64,000 bases of DNA from Parasponia andersonii (taxonomy: Eukaryota > Streptophyta > Magnoliopsida > Rosales > Cannabaceae), in NCBI GenBank assembly GCA_002914805.1, contig JXTB01000073.1, positions 965,502-1,029,501 on the forward strand. Direction: 5' to 3'. This document shows positions 12,901-23,116 of the stretch, in pieces. Under the pieces are notes generated by a model. The model did not search any database. It was not told the origin of the DNA and saw nothing but the letters and a program-made list of their open reading frames with translations. The position numbers and the translations under genes were made by a program. Each line of letters opens with the position of its first letter. The first letter of the stretch is position 1.

Positions 12901-15900
12901 GCTCATCATAGTCTCTTTTCTTTGTGAAATCAGAAAGCACCTAAAATGCTTACTGTTAGTGTTGTTGTTATCTTGAGCATAATTAAATTACCTTCTTCCT
13001 ACAAGCTTTTGGCTTTAGGATATTGTTTACTTAAAGCCTGGTTGGTTAATCAATCTCCTGCTAATGTCACAAAGGAGATATTCTTTTAACACATTATTTA
13101 TTTCATACTAAAAGGAACATCATTTAAAATAAAATAAAAGATGCTCACTTTTTCTTTTTGTTAAATTCTGGTTAATTACTTAATTACACTCCACTAATCT
13201 CACGCCATACATGAAAAGGTCTGCATTCAGTTCAATTTGTTTGGCAGGCCTAAATGTGAGGAGTCCGCATGTGGCTGAGCATGATACACAAACTAGGGCC
13301 ATTCTATGTCGCCTTAAGTTTTTATGTCAATTATTCACCTAACATATATCAAATAGCTCTATTGGTAGCAGAGCCAACAACCATAATACCCTTGAAGTCT
13401 TTTAATTCCCATATTAGACATACTATACATTGTAACTATACAACAATAACAAAGGCCCACCGAACAGCAGTTTTTACCTCATATGCACATTGAATCTTTT
13501 TAAAAGACTCGCTAGCTAGTGAACTTCCCATATTCTTATCCGGATGCACAAGCATGGCCTACAAATAAATGAACATATATGAGGAAAAAGAAGGGTGAAA
13601 TCATTAGGCAATAATAAATGATATATAGGAAAGATTCTTATACAAACACGGAGTATTCTTTCAAATATTTGATCATAAGGAAACAGAACCGACTAAGTAA
13701 ACTGTCACTCTTAAATAAATCAATAAATCCCAAATATAAAGACAATAAGGAAGAAATAGATACCTTCTTCCGGTATTCTTTTTTCAGCACTGCAGTATCA
13801 ATCTTTTTGTGCCGCAGAAATCCCAGCGCTTCGTAGTGGTCAATACTATTTAAAATTCTTTTCATCTCATCAAGTGAACAGGTTTGCTCCTTCACCACCT
13901 TGATAGCCGGAGTTTCTTTCACTTTATTGATAACAGATGAAGAAGCTGGCTTACTGGTTGATTTACAAGAATGCAGCTTTTCAGATTCTTCTGTTGGAGT
14001 AGAGTATTCGCACTCTCCAGAAAAGTCGTCCTCAATTACTGTTTCTGATTGCTTCTGCTCTTCAGACTGTGTAGTTTCTCTCACATTATCACACCATTGG
14101 AGCATCAAATTCAATGCATCGTTTGAGAAAATTGAAAGATTGATTGAGAGAAAAACACCAAGCCATCCCACTCGAATTTTGACACAATATACAGCATATA
14201 GAGTTGCCATTAAGACCACCAACCGTGCATGATTTAGGGAGAACAAATAACCTACATTAATGTGACAGATTTTTAATGATAAAATATATACCAAAGACAC
14301 AGCGTAGCAGAAAGATAAAATCTGTTCCCATAAATTTCCATGTGATAGATACTTCTAGGTACCTTATCTTTGTCAAGATACCATGACAGAGCTCTACAAG
14401 CATAGCATTAAAGGTTTGCTTTCTGAGTACTATTGATATATATATAAATATTTTCATTTTCCTTGTTTCCTCTAAAAGGTTACTTGTTGATTAATAAACA
14501 GTTAAATAAACAAGCAAACTTAGTGGTCTTCGTTAGTTGTCTTATGATTCAGAGTTCCAGCCCTTTGTTTCAATTACAGTTTCATGAAGTAAAGATATGT
14601 ACGCCACATAATTTTATGCAGCAAAAATGGTGCAAGGTAGAGCATCCTCACCATCTTTTTCAGCTGATCATGGTCAGGACAATCAGGAAAGATAATAACT
14701 AAATACATAAAGTCATTCCTTTGAGTTACTGAAATTGAATCACAAGTTCAAAAAGGATTTAAGCCATACCTCCAACTATAAATAGTGTTCCTGTTATCCA
14801 AAAGTTAGCATACATCCACAAAATCAGAATAGCAAAGAGCCCTACAATAAAAACTCCAGGAGTGTAGCCCAAATACTGCACAGCAGCTCCAGCGGCTCCC
14901 TGAAATGTTGGACCAAACTTTAACTTATGGTTCTCATTGCTCACATCTCGTACTATAAAAAGTGTATTTATGCTATCCGATTTTCATGTATCCAATACAA
15001 CTAATGTATGTCTTGTTTGGGATAAAATCTACAACTGCACTTCATTTCTAGACAGACATAAAGAACATGGTGTATTTGATAAAAGAACTGGAAATAAATA
15101 CCCGATTAAATGTTATATGGTTTTAGAGTTAATGGTGGCTATTAGAAAGTTCAATAATAAAACTTCTGTCCTCAATGAGTTCAGCCTTTTAATTATCTCA
15201 GAACAAAGTATAGATCAAATAGACAAAGAGTAGATGTTTAGGATCCCTGACCCAAATGTAATTTTCTTCTGATCTATGATGTTTTTCACGAACTGGAACC
15301 ATAAATAGACTGTGTTTACCTACTCTCTTCCTCTCCCCTATTTTTTTTTCTATTTAAAACTGTTTCCTCTTTCTTGATCACCAATACATTGATCATTAGT
15401 AAAATAAGTTATTTATTTCCCAACATGTTTTACACTCTCCCTCATTTGTTCTTCGCTTTCTTGTTGGAATGTAAAGATAACCATGTTCTTGACCTTGTAA
15501 TCAAAAAAATTACTAACATCAACTTCACCAGATTTGATATAGCTCCAATAACTTCAAATGATAATTATTACAATACTTTTATATTAAAAACCATGTAGAT
15601 CCATTACGCGTCTAATTAAGCCTCTCAATTAGGTGGATCTCATGCGAACCAAGACAACCAGCTAGTTACTTAGTAATAATTGGTTTCTGTTGGGACCCAA
15701 GTCTATATTTTAGAGGGCCACATAGATCATATTCCATAACATGGAGTCCTATTAACTTCCTCCACAAACACCTATCGACGAAGCTTCATTCTTATCCATC
15801 TTATCTCTCATTACTCATAGCTGCATCTATAATAAATGCCTAACAACTCAGAACAACCAAATTAAAATAGATGCGTCGGACACCTGTATCAAGAATCTAC

Positions 15901-16433
15901 CTAGATTACAAAAGGTAAATGCAATTTATGACGTCTAAACTCATCCAAAAAAAGCTTAAATGATATATTAGACAACAAAAAGTTAATGATTTGACTAAAC
16001 ATATAAGACAAAGCAGGAATGAAATCAAAAATGTAAAGAAAACAAAAAAAAAAAAGAAAGAAAAGGAAATTCGGTAAGTTGAAAAAAAGGAGGATGAGAA
16101 TCTAACACTAACCATACTAAGAAGAACATAAACCAAGCAAGACATTGAAGTCAAACTAAGAAAACAACTCCACATGATAAGAAGCAATGCTGCCGAACCC
16201 AATCTCGCAAACGAATGAAAACCCCTTATAGTGCAGTTCTTCCAGTAAAGCAACAAGAAGCATAAACAACTCCCAAGCCTGGTAAATCCACTGCAAACCA
16301 TCGGCCAGTGCCGCTCCATGAAAATCCCAACTTTGTCTCGGCCATGGCCGGCCCAAGTCCGAGCACGAGAGTATATATGCTTCTGTGACTGAACCCATTT
16401 CCAGCCTTGCTTAAACAACCCAATATCCTCCAT
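9974..16433 (-). CDS. Membrane J-domain co-chaperone with Jiv90 domain (DNAJC14-like)
   Basis: J proteins stimulate Hsp70 ATPase; this architecture suggests an ER/membrane co-chaperone. Nine exons on the minus strand: 16433-16113, 14899-14770, 14251-13764, 13558-13478, 12940-12836, 12193-12080, 11997-11914, 10783-10712, 10243-9974. All junctions are GT-AG and in frame, giving 554 aa. Hydrophobic segments lie in exons 1-3 (e.g. around residues 60-107, 110-150 and 155-185). The J domain spans about residues 286-346, starting DHYEALGF and carrying the HPD motif at residues 318-320. A Cys-rich region follows (CTKCG near 390, then DCCQFHQAKDGDGW from residue 414), typical of Jiv90. The C-terminus is acidic (MDEDEEEFELWLQQAL) then basic. 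Start chosen as the first ATG of the conserved opening MEDIG. Arabidopsis relatives of similar length exist (At1g16680, from memory). Confidence 0.92.
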
Positions 16434-17236
16434 TTTTGCCCAATACCCCTCTCCCCCACAAAAATGGGTAAGCTAGATTTTCAGATAGAAACGCCACTGC
16501 TCTCGATAAGCGTCAGCTCGAATTCCCGAAAATTCGAAACAATGTGAAGTAAAATCAACAATGCAGGCCATAAGGAGGAGACGAACCCTGATCAGCCAAA
16601 AATCAAAAGCTCAAATTCACGGGTTTCAGAAGAAAAAAAGCGGCAAAAATGGAGATCCAGTTAAACCCATCACGTTGCTGGTTTCCACTCAAATTTGCTT
16701 CACATGCAAGCTTCCAAAAAAAAAATAAATAAATAAAAATAAAGAAAAAGCCCAAAGAGAAAATAAAGAGAGAAATAAAATAAAATAAAATCCAGAAAGG
16801 GAAAATTCAGCAGTGTAAAACGTTCCCCTTTTGAACCCAAAACATATTAACCAGAGTTGAGTATCTTGAGCTCAAAGCTTGACAAGTAAAGAGAAGAAAA
16901 TCTCCCAAAAAAAAAAAAGGAAAAGGAAGAAAAACCAAAAGGGGAAGTTTGAAAACCCTAAATGAGGAGAGAGTGGAAGAAGCACCGACAGGTGGGTTCG
17001 GGGGTTGGTTTAGAAGTCCAAATGGGGGAAGAGAAAGGAGAAAGCTTTAATGGATTCGGATATAGCTCAAGTGAAGACCGAGAAAATCTGGGTCTGTTTG
17101 GTAGAAAAGAAAAGAAAAAAAAAAGTGAAACCCTAAGGAAGGAAGGACCAAACTTTTTGCGGGAGGGAGAGGAATTACTCGTGAAAAAGGGGAATTCTGT
17201 GAGTTTGAAAAGTTCCAAAAAGTTCATCAACAAAGG

Positions 17237-17265
17237 GAAGAGAGAGAGAGAGAGAGAGAGAGAGG
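17237..17265. repeat. (AG)n microsatellite
   Basis: Uninterrupted AG dinucleotides. On the minus strand this is a CT tract roughly 800 bp upstream of the J-protein start codon, in a position where plant genes often have CT-rich 5' leaders. Confidence 0.8.
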
Positions 17266-17399
17266 GGTTGCTTGGTGGATTAGTGCTGTGCTGGAGAGTT
17301 TGCATAATGATTTCCAGTGGGTCCTACATTTCCAATTGTGTTTTCTTTATTTGAGAAAAAAAAAATAGGACTTTTTTTTTCTTCTTTTTCTATTGTATG

Positions 17400-19500
17400 G
17401 ATAATTATTTTTGTTCTTTCATGCTTTCATTCATGAGACTTGTTTTGTTAGTTGAGTTAGTAACATGTCCAACTGGCACTCTAATTTCTTTGTTTCTATT
17501 TTTGTTTTATTCTTTTGTCTCGTTAATTTTACTTGCTTCCAAGAGGAAAGAAATGGTAGATTTTAACATTCATTTTAGGTAGGTTGTTGTAATTTAAGGA
17601 GACATGGTCCAAAGAAACTCATAGCCTCCAATTTAAAATGTCATCTTCTTCTATCTACAATTTCTATATCTTGATTCCTTCCCATACATTGTTAAGGCCC
17701 TTATTCGATTAAATTATTTTTATGGAAATTTCTTCTTACTCGGATCTATATATGTGTGGATTTTATTTATTTATGTTTCTTTTTGTTGAATTTTTTTTTG
17801 TGAATTTCTTCCATATTTGGACTGTCTTACATCCAAATTTAGAAGAATTCATGTCATCAGGTGTCATTCTTTATAGAATATCTATTATAGAAATGCTAAC
17901 CTGCTCAATCATAGCCTTCATTACAATAGGCCACAATACAACAATGGAAGACTACGATTGGTGACGGTGATTTTAAAGAACGAAATAGGTTATGAAAAGT
18001 TATCAATATGTCAAAAAATTAGACTATGAATATTCATACTTTTAGTTACCAATATATTCTCATTTATAGAGAACGATATGTTAATTAAGCAGACCCATTA
18101 TACTCAAAGGTTTTTGCTTCTAAGTTTGTAGATCACCAAACTTCCATCATTAGTACAAACAACAGGGTAAGGAATGATACTTTTGGAACTAACGAATGTA
18201 CAAATAAAAACAAAATAGTAAAACAATTATTTTTGTTATGTAAAAAGAAAGTAACTGTACATAGATGGATTTAGAACTTCCATAGGTTATTCATGGTCGA
18301 GCTTGTGTATCATGTGGATTTACGTCAACTATATTTGAAGTTCACTTTGATTAGTTATTAGAAAGAATGACATTATTGTTAAAAATAAGTAAAAAAAGTA
18401 CTAAGGTTCAAAAGTGTTTCCTAAAACAAAATTATGAAAGCCAGCTGCGCGTGTGAGAAGCTATAAAATTGGGGAATTGTTTTGGTAATATTTTAGTTTC
18501 AGCGAAAAAAAAAAAGGAAGAATATTGGAGAATTACTTAGCAATATTTTGGGAACACTTCCATCCTTCAAACTTTAGAGCAGCATTTTATTTGACAATTT
18601 CAGGCGAGTGCAAAGGTTGAGCTTGCTTTCGTTTTATAGATCCATTAAATTTGACAATGGTTTATGAGAGAGTGAAGTGCGGCAAGGGATGCTTGCTTGC
18701 AAGGAGCTACGGAGCCCTTAGCTTCTCACACTAAAGCTATTTTCTCATCCTGTCTATACGTAATCAAATTGCATCGCGTTTCTCCTTCCTTTCTTTGGTC
18801 AATATCACTTCCCTGTCATCCAATTCTTCAACATGATTGAAAATTTAACTGTTTCAGACTTAATTTGAACCTGTTCTTCGTCGTTTTCAGAACTCGAACA
18901 TATTTGGCCAAGAAACGTTCGATAATTTTCACATGGTTGTCTTTGATGTCTTGAAATCTTGATGATTCCATCCATAATACTTGCACGAAAACAAGTTTCT
19001 CATTCTATTTTCTAGGAAGACCTTTTCCATAACTGTGGTGTTCAGAACATTCTGGGGCCGCCTTCTCTGCAAAATTTATTCACCTCTCTTAAGAGAAGCT
19101 TATGAAGCAACAAACAATGCAAAAATGTGTACGTAAAAACATGACATATTTAGGAGCAAATTTAAAACGAATATATATATATATATATATCACAAGTAAC
19201 ATTATACACAAACCTTGCAACTTACCCTACTCATACTAATGCAACTTCCATCATGAGCATAACAATGTGACTTAGGAGACGTAGAAAATGGAGAATAAAA
19301 CTACCTTCATGTGATAATATTCATTACCAAAAACAGAGAACAACAAACCAAGCACAAAAAGGAAATAAATAAAGTAAATAGTACAATAAAGTTCCGTTAA
19401 ATATCTCTCTTAAAAGAACTGTAACTCAAGGAAAACAAAGATTTCCCAGCTCGAATTTTTAGACTGGATGAATTCATAGGCAGCCATTGTCCAATGGAGC
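17400..19500. other. Intergenic DNA between the J-protein and SNAPIN-like genes
   Basis: AT-rich spacer. The left edge is probably promoter of the minus-strand J-protein gene; the right edge may include the 3' UTR of the minus-strand SNAPIN-like gene. An AT microsatellite lies near 19171-19190. I see no coding exon. Confidence 0.5.
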
Positions 19501-20067
19501 ATATACTGATTAGAAAGATATTCGAAAGTATTGAAAGGTAAGCTTGTCACCACCTTTTCTTTTCTTTTTTTTTCCCCCCCCCTCTACCTCCACAAAATAA
19601 CGAAACAGAAAACTTGTGGTACCTTAATCTTCCATGGGCACATTAATTTTCCATGGGCTAAATTGAAGCATTCTTGCTTGTGGTACAAAGATCTCGAAAA
19701 GGTATACAGCTCACGTTCAAGTGTAATATTGAACTTGATCAAGAACAAGAACAGGAAACACTAGAATGGTTAAATTAGGAAAGAATTTTTAGCATTCAGA
19801 TCTTCCAAAAAATAAGGAAAGAAGTTAGCGGTAAGAATCAAAGAGCTGCTGACTATGCTCACGATGGTGGCAGCAAGGGCAAAGTAGAAAAGTTGAATCA
19901 GGAAAATAACAGATTGAATGTGCAAAAATTTATTTGGAGAAATTTCCTCTACAAACTATGAAACAAGTTTAATTTCAGCTACAAAAAAGAAATAGTTGTC
20001 ATATCGAAAGTCAACAAAAGAATTAGAATTCTCCTCCAAAACTACTCCAAAATGTGCGCACTTCTCT

Positions 20068-20165
20068 TCATGGTTTATCTTCTTTTAGTTTTTGTTTTTG
20101 TTTTTATAATATTTCCTGGTGCCTTAAGTTTTTGTTTTTATAATATTTCCCGGTGCCTTAAGTTC
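20068..20165. repeat. 34-bp tandem duplication
   Basis: Two adjacent copies, offset by 34 bp, share ATAATATTTCC-GGTGCCTTAAG preceded by GTTTTT runs (20106 and 20140). They differ at one position in the core (T/C). Non-coding. Confidence 0.75.
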
Positions 20166-20518
20166 CGTAAAGATTTCATCAATGTAATTGTGAAAATTTT
20201 TCAAGTGTTTTCTCTCATGCATGTTTCAGTGCACTGCATACATGCCAATAATAGTTGCTTTATTGATCATAATGTTGAATTTTTATAGGTTCAAGAATAT
20301 TTTATGTTTAATTTTCAACAATACCGAAACGGGGTCGTTAGTGGTTTCAAAACCAGAATTCTTGTGGTTTTCGTCTAGATAGCGTTTGTTTATTAAAAAT
20401 CATCAAACATTTCTACGTACACCCAGGTCAGACAGTGATTAGTGAGTTATCAGACTATGCTATTCCCATAAATTCAGAGTATGGCAAGGACAGGCATTGT
20501 GTAATTGTAGCTATGCGC

Positions 20519-20539
20519 GCACACACACACACACACACA
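20519..20539. repeat. (CA)n microsatellite
   Basis: A run of about ten CA dinucleotides preceded by GCGCGC, in the unassigned region downstream of the SNAPIN-like gene. Confidence 0.8.
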
Positions 20540-20962
20540 AGCATGCACACTAACAGATGTAAAACATATCTAATTAGTGTATTACAGATATCATTACCTT
20601 TGAACAGATAACATAAGGAGGGAAAAGAAGAAGAAGATGTAAGAGCAGTCTTTTTCCCAAACCTAAGGGAGGAGGTTCAAAGAAAACTCACTCATAGTAC
20701 TATAAAAACAAGACAGGAAGCACTGCAAAACTTTTGGCCATATAATTAAACATAATTTCTTCCTCATAAAATGAGGAAAACTATTTAATCCCAGTTTATC
20801 TACTGCACTCTGTGCCAGGATGGGATTGATGTATGCTATAATTACCTTAGGATCAAGATAAAAGGTAAGATGTAAAAGCCAAGGTTGCTAACAACTGATT
20901 AGAACGCTGATAATAATATCATAACTTTTAAGAAAATCTACTTAGTGATTGCTATTCGCTAA

Positions 20963-21114
20963 GGCTTGCTTGGATACACTTTTGTTTCGTAATTTTTGTT
21001 TTTTAAATGAAATGAAAGGTGAAGATCTTTTCAAGCAAATTCATAAGAAGATCCAACCACTCTTTTCATTTTAAAAAACAAAAAATACAAAACAAAAGTG
21101 TATCCAAGCAAGCC
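20963..21114. mobile_element. Palindromic Tourist-like MITE
   Basis: The left arm starts GGCTTGCTTGGATACAC and the right arm ends GTGTATCCAAGCAAGCC. The arms pair over nearly 60 bp with few mismatches around a short loop, so the whole 152-bp unit can fold back on itself. TAA trinucleotides flank it (20960-20962; 21116-21118, one base off the right end), compatible with a PIF/Harbinger (Tourist) insertion. It lies downstream of the last recognised exon of the minus-strand SNAPIN-like gene, probably in an intron or the 3' UTR. Confidence 0.8.
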
Positions 21115-21197
21115 GTAAGAAAGAGCAAGTTCATGAGAGCATCCAAAGAAGCTATATAAACAAGCAGAAAATTTAGTTAAGGGACAAATATAAATAC

Positions 21198-22503
21198 CAT
21201 GTGACATGCTCAAAGACAGCATCCGGTCCATGTTATCAACTCTTCGTTGTATGGACTTTAGAACTGAATTCAATGACGAAACTCTCTTTCTAACAGTAGA
21301 TATCTTGGCAGCATACTGCATGATAAATGGCAGTGGTGCGTCTTCTAATAGCTTATCAAGTTCTGCAAAAATTTACAATATTTTTTTTTAATACAATAAA
21401 TTCAGGTATGGAAGAACAAAATAGATACAAAGGAATTACTGATAAAAAAATACACAACACAAGTTTGCAGCATCTTCGGGTGCAACAGAAATTAATGCTA
21501 GCAAAGATTAAAGGTTTTCGGTATTTCAGGATAAAAGAAAAGGCACTGGCTACTCTCACGTTTTGGCTGCAAAAATAGATTTCTAAACAAAAGTTGACTG
21601 ATGATTAGAGGTGTCTCTGGGCCTCAACAAAAATCAGGCCAAAGTGATGCAACGATGGTATGTTTCCGTTTCCTAGTGTACAGGCACTTCTCTGCTTTGA
21701 GGTTACTAAGTCGCAACATTTTTCGACTTTTGATCAATTCATTCTCAGACTTACAAGACATGGTAACACAGACGTGTACTCGTGACAAACAAATGTATCC
21801 CTATTAACTACTAGTACAAGTACCAATAATGTACCATGTTAGTTCTTAAAATTGCTTGTCCGAAATAAATAAAACAAATATTTAAATAAATCACCAGTTT
21901 GACTTTGACACAGATTTGAGATGGGAGGCCTCACAAAAATTATAACAAACGTAATGCTCAATAACGACTCCAACTCGGACTTACACAAAAGGATTAGTTG
22001 TAATCAAAGAGTGAAGTTTTCAAGCATCAACAAGTTAATCATATCCAACGTCCTATAGTTATAGAGCTCACGACCAAAATTTCATTAAATTCAAAAATTT
22101 TGCCACTAACGAATTCAAAGCAAAAAAAAAAAAACAAACAGAATTTCATACAAAACAATTGAAATGAAAACCCAACATCAAATACCTTCAATTGAACTCA
22201 AAAATCACAATCCTCCCATTTTCGGGGGGGGGGGGGGAAAACTCCATTACCTCCGGTGAGACGATCGAGGGCGGAAGAGAGGTGGTGCTGGCTTCTGAGA
22301 GTGTCCTCGGCTTTGGAATCGTACTCTGAAATAACAGTGGAGAGAAGCGAAGAGAGTCCTCTGGCCAAAGCGTCGTTCTGATCGTCGGCTTCAGCTGATT
22401 CTACATTTCCATTGGAATCGTGGTTCGGGGCTCCATTGACAGAGCCGCCTACTAGTTCTTCTTCCGTGGAAACGCAGTTGTTGGTCTCTGATGGTTTTTC
22501 CAT
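21198..22503 (-). CDS. SNAPIN-like protein (BLOC/BORC-type subunit), 3' end unresolved
   Basis: Animal SNAPIN is a small coiled-coil subunit of BLOC-1/BORC, which act in endosome-lysosome trafficking; plants encode SNARE-associated homologues. Two exons are supported: 22503-22251 and 21362-21198, both GT-AG, joined in phase 1 (253 + 165 nt, about 139 codons). The N-terminus is acidic and disordered (residues 1-45). A helical region follows with LARGLSSLLSTVISEYDSKA, RSQHHLSSALDRL, then PFIMQYAAKISTVRKRVSSL and RVDNMDRML, which aligns in layout with SNAPIN. The second exon ends in phase 1 at a GTATTT donor, so at least one more short exon is expected; I could not place it in 19400-21000. The start is the ATG opening MEKPSETNN; an ATG 60 nt upstream in frame is also possible. 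Confidence 0.75.
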
Positions 22504-22595
22504 TGAAACAAACAGTTGGGGAAAGCTCAGAGGAAATGACGGAGAAGGAGAACGGAAGATCATGCTATGCTCTGGCCAAATGTAGACTTGTCAAA

Positions 22596-22634
22596 TGGGC
22601 CGCTTGGGCTGCCCAGATTTAGAGGCCCAGCCCA
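22596..22634. promoter_or_regulatory. Cluster of four site II (TGGGCY) elements
   Basis: Within 39 bp there are TGGGCC (22596-22601) and TGGGCT (22605-22610) on the plus strand, and their complements GGCCCA (22624-22629) and AGCCCA (22629-22634). Clustered site II motifs are bound by TCP factors in promoters of many plant housekeeping genes. The cluster is about 95-130 bp upstream of the SNAPIN-like ATG and about 480-520 bp upstream of the divergent methyltransferase ATG. Confidence 0.7.
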
Positions 22635-23116
22635 AGTATATTAGTGTCTAGTTTCATTTTTTTAAAGGAAAAAAAAAAATTAAAATTAAAGTTAAAATTA
22701 AAACAAAAATTGAAATCTTAACGTATTTTTCCCTGGTCTAGCAATAATACCGTAGCAGTTACTGGTTAGCTCCAACGTTAGCTTCTTCTCACTCAGAGAA
22801 ACTTCTGGTACGTTTCCCGTACTCACGTTTGCACAATTTTGTTCGATTTTGGCTCCCAATATGCATAGTTCTTAAATTTCTCTTCCTATCCTACGCGCCG
22901 ACCACATGTTCGACGAATTTCCTAAAAGAAAAAAGGAACGAGAAAACTGCTTATACCAACCCCTTCTCTTCTCTCATAATGGAAGTAGTATTAGTTTCTC
23001 GCAATAGGATGCATATATCCTATGAGTTTATACACGTTGTTATATGCATATTGGGACTTAGATGTTTCCTTACGTTGCAGTAAGCTGCTTTGTGAACCTT
23101 AATATTTGATGTATGA

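Noticed and set aside
13900-14232. 110-aa open frame, plus strand
   Set aside because: Exact antisense of J-protein exon 3, which has family matches and in-frame splice sites.
16962-17354. 130-aa open frame, plus strand
   Set aside because: Purine-rich low-complexity sequence including an AG microsatellite, in the likely 5' leader/promoter of the minus-strand J-protein gene.
21031-21197. Extension of the SNAPIN-like protein beyond residue 139 by read-through
   Set aside because: The extension is hydrophobic, unlike the family, and is encoded partly by the MITE; a splice donor precedes it.
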